DNA from: Gigaspora rosea
Taxonomy: Eukaryota; Glomeromycota; Glomeromycetes; Diversisporales; Gigasporaceae
Reading direction: 5' to 3'
DNA length: 64,000 bases
Assembly: GCA_003550325.1 (NCBI GenBank)
Contig: QKWP01000578.1
Span: forward strand, 65,922-129,921
The translations under genes and the position numbers were made by a program. Below, piece after piece: positions 12,001 through 22,991 of the stretch; positions within the stretch are counted from its first letter, which is position 1; the number at the start of each line of letters is the position of its first letter. The notes below the pieces were generated by a model. The model searched no databases. It was not told the DNA's origin and was given only the letters and a program-made list of their open reading frames with translations.

Positions 12001-12132
12001 CCTGATTTTTCTTTGCAATCGTTCAAGTATTTTTCACAACATTAATGCTAGAAATTTCTTTACTTTTTTTTTTCAAGCTGTCTGGCTAACTGGGGACGAT
12101 GTGAATATTATAAATGCAAAAATAATCCATAA
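9004..12132 (+). CDS. RBR-type E3 ubiquitin ligase with CBM21-like domain and duplicated RING1-IBR
   Basis: Exons 9004-9860, 9970-10061, 10135-10531, 11171-11271, 11343-11847 and 12078-12132 join to 669 codons (668 residues plus stop). All introns are GT..AG. Order of domains: a CBM21-like carbohydrate-binding fold (residues about 8-112, with W48, the LEFLARFD strand, W100 and NYEYSY); a charged coiled coil (140-205); a first RING1 (CSKC..CGHD..CRKC) and IBR ([22 protein letters not shown]); a second RING1 (CIIC..CSHD..CREC) and IBR ([22 protein letters not shown]); a long E/R coiled coil; and a terminal Rcat domain. Rcat reads [24 protein letters not shown]; in this family the Cys of GGC takes ubiquitin as a thioester. 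All key Cys and His are present, so the protein is likely active. The family transfers ubiquitin from E2 to substrates in the cytosol; the CBM21 end suggests glycogen or another glucan as anchor or target (inference). The two RING1-IBR blocks have identical intron positions and phases, so they arose by exon-block duplication. Confidence 0.85.
10898..11140. repeat. Dispersed repeat inside the long intron of the RBR gene
   Basis: This intron (10532-11170, 639 nt) is much longer than its neighbours. It holds a segment (AACCGATTCTC .. CTGATCGAGCAATAATAAT) with a diverged relative at 53006-53240 and, in inverted orientation, at 34930-35170, where it borders the satellite arrays. It is probably the end of a mobile element. 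Confidence 0.55.
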
Positions 12133-13847
12133 TCTTTGAGATTTGAACCACCTTAAATTCATTAATAATTTAACCATTTAGATTTAGCCGGCATTAAGTT
12201 AATTTTGGCTCATGACCAACATAATTCGGTCAGGAAATAGAAACTAATTATTATGCGGTTAAACGATTCAAATTCTTATATGTCAATCTACAATTAATTT
12301 TATTATAACATTAGACACATGATATTCAACACTACAAAGATATAGTTATTTCATTATTTAAAGTAAATGTACGATAATTAAAATATAATATAATCATTTT
12401 TATTTATATCATAAATGACAAATTTTTTTATTAGTCATGTTCCTGATCCATCACTAAGGATTAGACCTGTCATACTATGAGTAGAATGATACAATGTATC
12501 ATGATTTTATTAAGACTGTAAAAATCTGTGTACATCTATATTAACTTTATGTGGAACTTTTTTTAAGTGTAAGGTGGAAAGATGGATATTTTACCCTACT
12601 TCTGTACTTTAGCGACTTGTTAATTAAACTCAGAAGTGCACTTGAACCATGCGTTCGAATTATGATTTTCAAGTTTCATTCGGGCCATTTCCTAATCATA
12701 AAAATTAATCATTGTAAATAAATTGCTAAACTGTAAAACTAGTTAAAAACCAAAAATTTCAGGGTTTTTTATCTTAGCAAGAAACGTGATCTTACTGATA
12801 ATTAGATAATAGTCACAAACCACATGTCATGGGAAATTTACATTAACGATATCGAAATTCAAATCTTTGAAAACTGCTATGACAATAAATTCGAGTCTCA
12901 TGAATATAGAAGAAAATCGCATTTTAGAATAAGATTAACAGTCATGAACGGTCACTTCATCGAATTATTAAATCACACATTTTGATTATGTAACGATCAA
13001 ATTACGGCATTTACTTGTAATAAATAGAATAAAAATACATAATGTTGAACACCATAGTTGGTACATTTGATAATTTCTGATATTTTCTTATTACGAATTC
13101 TAATTAACAAGATGAATATTTTTGCTGCATCATGTTATATATTTACCTTTAAAGAAGAAAAATACAATTAATTTTGTCGATAGTTTTAGATATTATAAAC
13201 ACCAAAATTCCCTATTAAAAAATATTTTGTTAAATAGAATCGGAATATATAGAACACTCAGAAAAAGAAAAGTTCTTCAAAATTGGTAAACATTTAGAAA
13301 TCTAATAATAGAAGTTAGAGAATCTTAAGTAAGCAAATTAAAATTCAAATGTACAAAAGATAAATTATGAAACGTCTAATTAATTATCAAGTATGTATAT
13401 TTTAAGCACTACATGTAAATAACCATGTAAAGAATATAAATAAGGAATTAATTCGGTATAAAGTTGAAACCTTAATCCGTTAAAATAGAAATTTATATAT
13501 TAGGAAGGTTATATAGCACATAACAAAATATTTACTTGCAATATCTCCAAATAAACAAATAAACATAAAATGTTAATCACTTTGTTAAAAATTTCCTAAT
13601 TCGTGTATATTTTGACTATTGGTTCTTAAATCTTTTTCTTGTGATACAATTTAACGTATCACAAAATCTTGATGAAATAAAGTAATTTAATTGTATGATT
13701 TTTTTTTTTTATAAAAGATTAAAGATTATATATATTCCTTCTATATATTGTTGACAATTTTCATAAAAAAAACAAACTCATATTTTCATAAAGTCGCTCA
13801 TTTAAATTTATATTTTCAACAATAGTCACGAAATAACTGCGTATATC
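12133..13847. other. Gene-free intergenic region
   Basis: No gene or clear repeat is seen in about 1.7 kb between the ligase and the first GTPase gene. The 3' end of the ligase transcript and the promoter of the next gene must lie here but cannot be placed. Confidence 0.4.
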
Positions 13848-16764
13848 ATGGATTTTAACGGTGATAATAACTTTGTTGCTGCGCAACTGCAAACCAATCA
13901 TATTAATGGTGCAAATTCTGAAGGTACTTCAATTTTTATCATCAGAATGTTAATTAAGACTCTTTCTATGCAAAGTGATACCAAAATTACGTTTTTGATA
14001 TACGTATTTTTAGTATGTATCAAAAACGTAATTTTGATATTCTGTGTAATATATCAAATTATGTGATTTATATTATGATATTTTACGATATAGATTTAGC
14101 TACTCGTATCAATAATATGTCATTAGAAAATTCACTAGAAAATTCACAAGATCGAGATCAACCACCACCTTATCAAGTGTCTACGAATAATAATCAGTGT
14201 TTTCCACAAAATATTGCATCTAATAACAATAATGGCCTTCCACAAAATGCTTTTTCGCCACAAAACTTTCCACCTAATAACAGTAATGGCATTCAACAAA
14301 ACTTTGCATATAATAATAATAACAATGGTATTCCATTTAATAATAACAATGGTATTAATGGTATTCCGTTTAATAATTACAATGGTAATCCGTTTAATAA
14401 TTACAATGGTCTTCCATTTAATAATAACAACGGTATACCATTTAATAATAACAATGGTATGCCATTTAATTTTAATAATAATAATGGTATGCCATTTAGT
14501 AATAACATTGGTATTTCATTTCCACAATCATTTCAACAACAAAATTTTATACCTATGCAATTTCAACAACAAGCTGCTGCTAATCAAATGAATAATTATG
14601 AAATGTTTGCTAATTATATGGAATTTTGTAAGATTTATCAGCATTTTATTGCTAATCAGCAACCTTCCAATGGGGATGATGATAATAAACCTTTAAGACC
14701 ACCAACTAATGAAATTGATATAACGAAAGAAAAGATCCCTTCTGGAAAGACTATCAAAAGTGCGAAAAGTAGACCAAATCTACGTAATCAAAAGTCAGGC
14801 GTCTTTAAAATTCTTTTATTAGGTGGAACTGGAACTGGAAAATCTACTATTATCAATACTGTGACAAATTACTTTTTGGGTGGGACTCTTGATAAACCTA
14901 AAATTGTCATTCCGACAAAATTTTATCGTGTCACTGAAGATGGTACGCATTGATAAAGATATTAATAGAGTAATCTAATATTCTGTTTCTTATCATTTAT
15001 TAATATTAATTTTGAAACGATTATTATCATATCTAGAATATAGTAATAAACACACAGAAACAAGTTTTGATGATGTAACAAAGAGTCAAACCACAAAATG
15101 CAGCACCTACACGTTTAAACATCCTGATAATCCTTCCTCTGAATTTATTTTCTACGACACTCCTGGATTGAGTGATACTAAGGGGGTAAAACAAGATGAT
15201 AAAAACATTCAAGAGATCATAAATACTGCAATTGCCGCTGGTTCATTATCAGCCATCGTGATAATTGCAAGTGGAACTGAAGCTAGAGTAACACCAACAA
15301 TCAAAAATACATTAGTTCGATTAGGAAACAATCTTCCTGATGATTTAATGGCTAACCTTTTGCTTGTTTTAACAAAATGCACTAAAGGTGGCGCTTGTTT
15401 TTCAATAGATTCTTTTACAAAAGAAATAGCCAAACCAAAGGTTAGAATTTTATATTTATATTAATAGTAAATAAATTTGAAAACATTAATCTTTTAATCT
15501 ATTTATTTATTTATTTTTTTTTTTGTTTTTTTTTTTTTTTTTAATTAGAAAGTTTTTTATATGGATAATCAAGCTTTCTGCAGTGATCCAAGTATCTGGA
15601 AAAATGATGAAGATGAAAGAGAAGTGGTTGAATTAAACTGGGATAGATCTTTTAGAGCAATTAATGATTTGTTAGAAACAGTTACAGATATGTCTGCAAC
15701 TTCTACTCAAGCATTTGAAACTATGAGACAATATAGAAATAAAATTAAATCTGAAATCGCTAAAGTGACACAAGATATAGCAAATATTCAACAAGTTCAA
15801 GATCGCCTTGAGGCAGCCCAGAGAGCTTTACAGAAAACTGAAGACCAAAAAGCAGCTTTTGCTAATTATACAACAACTGAAACGATCACACTTAAAAAAA
15901 TTGTTCAATCTAATTTTCATAGTACTGTTTGTACCCTTCATCTTACAGACAATATAATTTGTCATGAAGGTTGTGGGCTTGAAATGTTATCAAGTTCTGG
16001 AACTGATCATTTTCTTGGATGCTATTGTATGTCAGGAGGTACCACATGTTCACAATGCGGATGTGGTGCTAGAAGGTGATTTTATTTATATTCTCATGAT
16101 TTTTTTTTTTATAAAATCATTATTAATTTCAATTATTTTATATAGTCATTATCATGATAACGTTAAATTAACTTATGAAACTCAAACACTTGAACAAGTT
16201 CTCGAAGATATGAAAGATCAATATGATAGAGCTAATCAACAAAATCAGAAACATGCTGCTGATGCAAATAATTTTCAATCAAATCTTTCAAAGCTACAAG
16301 ATGCAGCTAATGCTAAATACGAAGACATTCATAATCTTTGTAAAGAATTAAGTAAAATTTGTTCCCGATTTAATTTTGTTGATGAACTCCATGCAAATCT
16401 TGAGAGTATGAGACAAGATGCGAGAACAATACAGAATGTTAATATCCGAAAAAATGCAGAAGCAGAGATCGCAAGACTTGAGAAATTGGCAAATGATTTG
16501 TCTTCTAATGGAAACCGTAATGCTTCGAAATCTTATGATTCTAACTCATCCAACTCATATAGTTCTAACTCATCCAACTCATATAGTTCTAACTCATCCA
16601 ACTCATATAGTTCTAACTCATCCAACTCATATAGTTCTAACTCAAATGATTCTAACTCATACTCATCTAGTTTCAACTCATATAACTCCAATTCATATAA
16701 TTCTGACACTCCAAAATTACGAAAATTTAAAAAGTTGACATCATCATTATTTTCGAAACATTAA
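13848..16764 (+). CDS. AIG1-like GTPase with Asn-rich head, Cys-rich insert and coiled-coil tail
   Basis: Exons 13848-13923, 14094-14942, 15037-15440, 15549-16075 and 16146-16764 join to 825 codons (824 residues). The head (residues about 60-180) is low-complexity with repeats of NNNNGIPFNN. The GTPase domain follows: P-loop GGTGTGKST near residue 269, G3 DTPGL near 349, and LTKC in the G4 position near 420, as in AIG1/GIMAP-type GTPases. After it comes a helical region, then a Cys/His-rich segment encoded across the exon 4-5 junction (VCTLH, CHEGCGLEM, GCYC, CSQCGCG, HYH) that probably binds zinc, a coiled coil, and a tail of SSNSY repeats encoded by about five copies of a 24-bp unit. The second GTPase gene at 21574 shares two intron positions and the FYMDN motif, which confirms the exons. 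Relatives act in immunity and membrane remodelling; the role here is unknown. Confidence 0.82.
13979..14040. repeat. Near-perfect hairpin in intron 1 of the GTPase gene
   Basis: CCAAAATTACGTTTTTGATA and TATCAAAAACGTAATTTTGA face each other across a short AT loop. The hairpin fills much of the 170-nt first intron (13924-14093), between donor and acceptor. Confidence 0.8.
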
Positions 16765-17220
16765 GCATGTCAATAGTAATACAAGAAATTATATTTTGTT
16801 GTTTACATTTACATTATTATTTGTTTACATTTGTTATTTGTTTACATCATTACAGCATATACGTAGTTATTTCTTTCTTATTTTAAATTATTTTGTGACA
16901 CTGGAATTTATCATTATTTGAATTATTTTCATTTTATGTTATTTAAGTTTAAATCTGCATCAGAAATACAAGTAACATATTGGAAATTTTTTAAACATTA
17001 ATTTCATGCATGAAATAAATTTTTTTTCATTGTTTAATTTGTTTATGATAATGTGTTTTTTTTTTGTGCAAGGGTTTTATATATCATCTGATTAATTATA
17101 TTAATTATGTAATTACATGGTTGCATTCGTTCACATAATCCAATGCTGCTATAAAAATGTCAAATTCTTCCAAAATGATTGGTTATTTCATTCATAAGGT
17201 TTATAATGTTGAGTATGACA
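16765..17220. other. 3' flank of the GTPase gene, no features seen
   Basis: AT-rich sequence with several TTTACATT-type short repeats just after the stop codon. No gene or element is seen before the foldback element at 17226. Confidence 0.4.
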
Positions 17221-17225
17221 ATAAT

Positions 17226-17804
17226 TGTCGCGGATGATCGTGAAATTGGATTATCGTGAAATCCACGTGATCTCCGTATCATCGGATTTCCTAAAATTTC
17301 CGTAAATCGTGTAAACAATCGATCTAATCGATCTACATTACGTAATCAAAACAATCGAATGCTATAACCGGGGGTCCAATATATGCCTATATGCCTGCAT
17401 TCTTGATACTGTATCTATATATAAAAGACCTTCTAACTGTATCAAAAAGGCGACCCTAACCCTAAACACGAGGCAAAAATTTTTTTTTGTTAGTGATTTT
17501 ATAGACTCTAACCTTAAACACGAGGCAAAATTTTTTTTTTTTGTTAGTGGTTTTATAGACTCTTTTTTGCCTCGTGGTTAGGGTTAGGGTTAGGTCGCCT
17601 TTTTGATACAGTTAGAAGGTCCTTTATATATAGATATCAAGAATGCGATTTATGCAGCATATAGGCATACCGACCAGTTATAGCATTCGATTGATTACGT
17701 AGTGTAGATCGATTAGATCGATTGTTTACACGATTTTCGGAAATTTTAGGATACGGAGATCACGTGGATTTCACGATAATCCAATTTCACGATCATCCGC
17801 GACA
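17226..17804. mobile_element. Foldback element with arms of about 240 bp
   Basis: The left arm 17226-17475 (TGTCGCGGATGATCGTGAAA..) is nearly the exact complement of the right arm 17568-17804 (..TTTCACGATCATCCGCGACA). ATAAT occurs on both sides (17221-17225 and 17805-17809), a likely 5-bp target duplication, although part of it could be read as extension of the repeat. Between the arms lies a direct duplication of about 55 bp (AAACACGAGGCAAAA..GTTTTATAGACTC-type). A CCCTAACCCTAA tract occurs near the inner end of each arm. No protein is encoded. Confidence 0.85.
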
Positions 17805-18950
17805 ATAATTTATGCCAAACATTATGGTATAGCATATGAAATGTCGTGAATTGAAACATAAATTTTTCGCTTCATTGATTACAAATTTATCAATGCTTGT
17901 TAATATACAATTATAAATTATATATACAGTGAAACTTTTCCAAATGCATGCTTTCTAAATACACGCTCAAATTCTGGCAAAACATATAAATAACTTAAAT
18001 GCACTTTTTCTTATTGTTATCTAAGTCATATTGTTACTCAGATATGAGTTATTAATTTCATATTTTGAATGTGTTAACCATCTATTATGGCCATTGGATG
18101 CAATCTATGAATTTAAATTAATTTAGGAATTCTATAAAATTAATAAATATAAAATAAATAGTAAATAAATAAATAATAAAACAGAGAATATTATTAAACT
18201 ACCGTATATCAAAATTTAATAACCATGATAAAATGAAATTTTCAAAATTTATTATATCTATAGTTTTTTTAAGTTATTTATAAGAGTTAAAGATGGAATC
18301 CATTATAAAATATTTATTATTTATATCGAATTTTTTACTCATTACAATACACAGCATAAATGAGTAGAACTGTTACTAATGATTTGCCATTTATATGATA
18401 CCTGAAAAATTTTAGAGTACAGTACGTACTGTACATATAGTTCTTTGCTGGCATTTGATTGGCTGGAACAAGTGATCGGCAAAAATTTTAGCGTACAGTA
18501 CGTACAGTACAGTACGTACTGTACGCGGCACATCACTAACTGTTACTATTAAATTTAAACCAATCAGAGGTTACATATGAAGGAGAAACTGTCTTACTAA
18601 AAATATTTACTCTTGAGATAACCACTTCAAAGTCAATTAATACAGTTCAACACAGCCATGTCGTGCATTTATCTAATTTGTCGATATTCTTTTTAGAAAT
18701 ATAGCACAGTTAATTGAAACTTCATGGACAAATATAAACAAATAAACAAATGTAGAAAATATAGAAAAATATAGACAAATATTGCTTAATAAATTTGTGA
18801 ATTACTGTAATTTATATTTCACATATATTAATATATATTAAATAAACGATAACTTTTACTACAGTATAAACGATAACTTTAACTAAAAAACAATATTTAC
18901 AAATTTTTTTATACATTCCTTACTCAAGCATATTTTAATAATAACTAAAA
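17805..18950. other. Intergenic region with GTAC palindromes
   Basis: No gene. At 18417-18436 lies the perfect palindrome GTACAGTACGTACTGTAC, and at 18491-18526 a longer version, GCGTACAGTACGTACAG..GTACTGTACGC, both preceded by AAAATTTTAG. The promoter of the membrane-protein gene at 18951 lies in the following 400 bp. Confidence 0.6.
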
Positions 18951-19814
18951 ATGAGAGAAGACATAGTGAACATCGATTTTCCATCCCATATGAAATTTCA
19001 TAAAGCTCTGGGCTTTTTAAGCATAATAGCTTTATTTACATACGAAATTCTTTGGGTAGTTCAATCGGCAACGAATAATTTTAATGAACAATTTATTTCT
19101 TCTGATAAAGTGTATAGTGAAAGGGTTATTATAACAATTGCATTCGCTTTATCAATTATAGTTCTTATATATAGACTTTTTTATGCCTCTAAAACATTTA
19201 AATGGCATTATGTTTCTTCATCACACTTTTATATTTCTTTTATAATCTTTTTAATTTATTGTATTCTTTCATTAATGCTTTGCATTTTTGCCGGTATAGG
19301 AGTATTATATCCTAGTATATTTTCCACATTAGTTGTATTATTGTGGTTGATATCTATATTTGCATTATTAGAATTTATTGTTAGTAGGCAAGAATGGTCC
19401 ATACTTGGTGATGTTACTATTAAAAAATTTATTCTCTATATAAAAGTCATATTGATTATGATTTATATAGTTCTTTACATAGTTAAAGTTATTCAATTTC
19501 AAATTTCATTTTCAGATTTACATTATTATCTTTTTTGCATTTTTGTTTTTTTTATTATTACATGTATTAATATTGTTTATGAAATTAGTTTTATTATCTT
19601 TAGTATCTATCGAAATTTTAAACATCATATAATTCAAAGATTACTTTTAATTTTGTTTTTTTCTAGTTATTATGGAATAGCTTTTGCTAAAGCTCTTCTT
19701 TTGTCAGAAATCTTTTATGATATTATTGATGGTTTGTCATGGTTGATTGTATTATTTTCTTTTTTAGAGATCTTTGTGAACGAAATTAATATTGCAAGAC
19801 ATATCATCCTTTAA
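18951..19814 (+). CDS. Intronless multi-pass membrane protein, unknown function
   Basis: A 287-residue frame opens with ATG (MREDIVNIDFPSHMKFHKAL) and shows about eight hydrophobic helices: residues about 20-38, 61-80, 91-120, 123-146, 155-178, 186-215, 222-245 and 255-272. The N-terminal stretch before the first helix is short and has no cleavable signal, and the loops are small, so the protein is likely an integral membrane protein of the plasma membrane or an internal membrane. No transporter motif or conserved catalytic residue is recognised. It lies between two GTPase paralogues but shares no visible signal with them. The length of the frame in such AT-rich DNA and its regular alternation of hydrophobic and polar blocks support a real gene; function is not inferred. 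Confidence 0.7.
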   Translation: MREDIVNIDFPSHMKFHKALGFLSIIALFTYEILWVVQSATNNFNEQFISSDKVYSERVIITIAFALSIIVLIYRLFYASKTFKWHYVSSSHFYISFIIFLIYCILSLMLCIFAGIGVLYPSIFSTLVVLLWLISIFALLEFIVSRQEWSILGDVTIKKFILYIKVILIMIYIVLYIVKVIQFQISFSDLHYYLFCIFVFFIITCINIVYEISFIIFSIYRNFKHHIIQRLLLILFFSSYYGIAFAKALLLSEIFYDIIDGLSWLIVLFSFLEIFVNEINIARHIIL

Positions 19815-21521
19815 GAATGATAAATAAAATATATAACAATTTCGTTAGTAAACTTTTAGTGACTATTTCATAATATCACGTGATTGTAGCATCGAAACTC
19901 TTATTTTATATTATTTCATTATTATCGAGATTTTTCTAATTTTTTTTTTATAATAGGAATTTCAAAGTTAAAATCACATGATTAAAGAAATCTTTTCTGT
20001 GTCATGATTGGCTTGTTTATTTCGGGGGGACAGCTAATCAAGAGGGGGGGATGACGTTAACCAACTAATCAACTTTGAATGGCCTTATGTTTAAAATAAC
20101 ACACCTATTAGATAACTCGAGTTTCCATATACTGTATATCTTTTTTTTTTAAGTACCCCAACGGTCATTCGCCACTATTTTAGCATTCAACCTTACAACG
20201 TTTATTTACAATGAAGCTATAAGTTTCCCAACAGCTACTGCTTTACCATCGATAATATCTCGATCTTTTGGATTTTATACAAACATAACCATCGCAAGTT
20301 TTCGTTCTTTGGTGGTTTGGTTAAATGTTCTTTATGGAGGCGTTAATGAATTAGGCCGTTCAAAGTTGATTCTTTGGTTAACATCACTTTTCCAGGACTC
20401 TGGGGGGGGGGGGGGGGTAAAATGAAACGAACATATGAAACGAACATATAAAAATGAACAAAGATGGGCAATTTCGTTGGTTGATATAAATAAGGTGACT
20501 GGTGAGAGCTATCCAATTTCGGGGGAGGTGGGGGAGACTTCAGCTGGGGGGTGTGTTAACCAATTAACTTCAAACGGCCTTATCGAAAATTTTCGACATT
20601 AACCGAATATTTTAGAAGAAAATAAAATGCTTTGAAAATTTGAACGAAAGTTTTTTTTTTTGTAAAATAATATAAAATATTGATATCGTTATTGTATAAC
20701 GTAATAAGAAAATGTAATAAGATTTCGTGAAATGGGAATTCCAAACACTCCCATTTCACTTTCCCGATTTCAAAATTTTGAAGCGCAAATAAGATTTTTC
20801 AAGTTCCTATTTATCTTGAAATGCCGGTAGTCACTTTTGTTTTTTTTTTTTTTTTAACTTTGAAACCTTTATTGTTAAAACTTCACTGATCTATCAGATT
20901 TATCATAATTCCTATTTCATTTTCCGATAATATAATTTTGAAACACAACTAACTTTTTGAGTGATGACTCCAATCACTTTACATGAATTATGTCAACCAA
21001 TCAGATCACTAGAACAATTATACGCACTATACGTACTGTAATCTAAAAAACATTAAAATGCACATCACTAATGATGACTAAAATTTATTAAGTTTGAAAC
21101 TTGTTAACTTATTTCCATAACATTTACCAATTTTAGAAATTTGAAACATCTTTATTTTTGCAATGCGCTATGATTTTTTTTGTTGTTTTTTTGGACTACT
21201 TTGAACCTAGCGAATTTATTGTTAATACGTTCCGTTTCACATATTAATTTCGTTAAAGGTACACCAAAACAAGAACACAGTATCAAATTTTAAAAAGTCT
21301 TTTGTTGATTCTTTGAAACTACCATTTATAGATTCTTAAAAGAAAATCCCAATGTAAAATTTTATTACGTACAGTATTGTTCGTTTATTTAAAAAGATTT
21401 GATTGGTGTATTTGAACATCCTATTATGACAACTATTAAAGTAACACTCAACTCATTTCATATACAATAATTATCAGGTATATAATTCGATTGATAAAAA
21501 TAAATTAGATTTAATACTTTC
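19815..21521. other. Intergenic region with long G runs
   Basis: No gene. Runs of G that are unusual here occur at about 20025-20055, 20402-20418 (about 17 G) and 20520-20555. A motif of the type GTTAACCAA..AACTTTGAATGGCCTTA recurs near 20055, inverted near 20350-20390, and again near 20552, suggesting remains of an inverted-repeat element. Confidence 0.5.
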
Positions 21522-21571
21522 TATAATTTACTATAATTTACTATAATTTACTATAATTTACTATAATTTAA
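21522..21571. repeat. Tandem 10-bp repeat directly before the GTPase start codon
   Basis: CTATAATTTA is repeated five times without spacing and ends two or three bases before the ATG at 21574. It must lie in the 5' untranslated region or core promoter of that gene. Confidence 0.85.
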
Positions 21572-21573
21572 CG

Positions 21574-22991
21574 ATGAATTTCTTATCGAAAAATAAAACT
21601 ACTGACTTTCGAATTTTAATTTTAGGTGGAACAGGTGCAGGGAAATCAACCTTTATCAACCAGTTGGCTAATTATTTTCTTGGAGGAACTCTAGATAATT
21701 TAAAAATTGTTATTCCATCCAAGTTCCATCGTAAAGTTACTGAGAAGAGTATATATCCTTTAAAAGCTTTTTTTTATATTTTTTATTATATTACAATTAA
21801 TCAAAAATTAATTTTTTTTTTTTTTTAGAATATAAAAATAAACATTCTGAACATGCTATCGATAACGAAGCCGAAAGTCAAACAAAAAAATGTCAAAATT
21901 ATACTTTTAAAGATAAAGAAAATCCATCTAATAAATTCATTTTTATTGACACACCTGGTTTAAATGATACAGAAGGAGCTGAACGTGATGATATAAATAT
22001 TAAAGAAATACTTGATTTAATATATCAATTTGATTCTTTATCATCAATAATAATTATTGCTAATGGGACAGAAGCAAGAGTTACTTCTTCGATGAAAAAT
22101 ATTTTTAATCGATTAGCAAATAGTATTCCCGATGTTTTAATCAATAAAAATCTAATATTAGTTTTAACAAAATGTCAAAGAGCTGGTGCACCTTTTTCTA
22201 TAGAAAATTTTGAACAAGTAATTGCTAAACCAAAGGTAAATACATTTTCATTATTATTTTATTAATATTTTATTGTTATTTATTTTTATTATTATTTTTT
22301 ACAGGAAGTTTTTTATATGGATAATCGTGCATTTTGTACCAATCCTCAAATATGGGAAGAGGATTTAGAGGAACGTGAGATGATTCAGCTCAAATGGAAT
22401 ATATCAAATAGAACGATGGAAAAGATCTTAGAGTCTATCAAATGTATGACTGCAACTTCAATTAATTCTTTTAGTTACATGAAAACACTTAGAGATAACA
22501 TTAAAAAAGAGATTTGTAAAATCACTCAAAATATGGCTATGATTCAAAAGATTAAAGATAAATCACAAGAAGTTCAAAGTTCTTTGAATGAGATTGAAAC
22601 TCGGCAAACTGTCTTTGAGACTTCAAATGGTGATTATACTACTTCAACTTATACGACTTCAATTCCTTTTAATCATCTTAAAGAAAAGGATAAAAAAGCA
22701 CAATTCCAAATAGCTGACCGTCAGCATAAAAACGTTACGTCAGAAATTGAAAATTATGAAATAGCAATAGAAAAACTTGAATTTGAAATTCGATCGAAAT
22801 ACAATAATATTCAAAAGTTCCATAAAGATCTTCATAGTATTTGTTTTCGATTCAATGTAATAGATGAACTTCAAGCAACTATTGAAAATTTAGAACAATC
22901 TGCTAGAAATATAACAAATATTGATAAAAGGAAGAAAGCTGAAGATAAAATCGAAATTTTAAAAATCATTCACAAAGAATTATCTAATTAA
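21574..22991 (+). CDS. AIG1-like GTPase, compact paralogue
   Basis: Exons 21574-21748, 21829-22235 and 22305-22991 join to 423 codons (422 residues). The protein begins almost at the GTPase domain: P-loop GGTGAGKST near residue 19, DTPGL in the second exon, LTKC in the G4 position near the end of that exon, then the shared FYMDN motif and a long helical, coiled-coil C-terminal half. Compared with the gene at 13848 it lacks the Asn-rich head, the Cys-rich insert and the Ser-rich tail; the insert position instead holds a short T/S-rich loop (near TTSTYTTS). Two intron positions are shared with the paralogue, so the two arose from one gene. GTP binding and membrane-associated assembly are expected from the family; the partner is unknown. 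Confidence 0.85.

Noticed and set aside
14214..14591. Open frame of 125 codons with ITMVFHLIITM repeats
   Set aside because: It is a shifted reading of the Asn-rich repeat in the GTPase gene. The frame at 16418-16738 is likewise a shifted reading of the SSNSY repeat.
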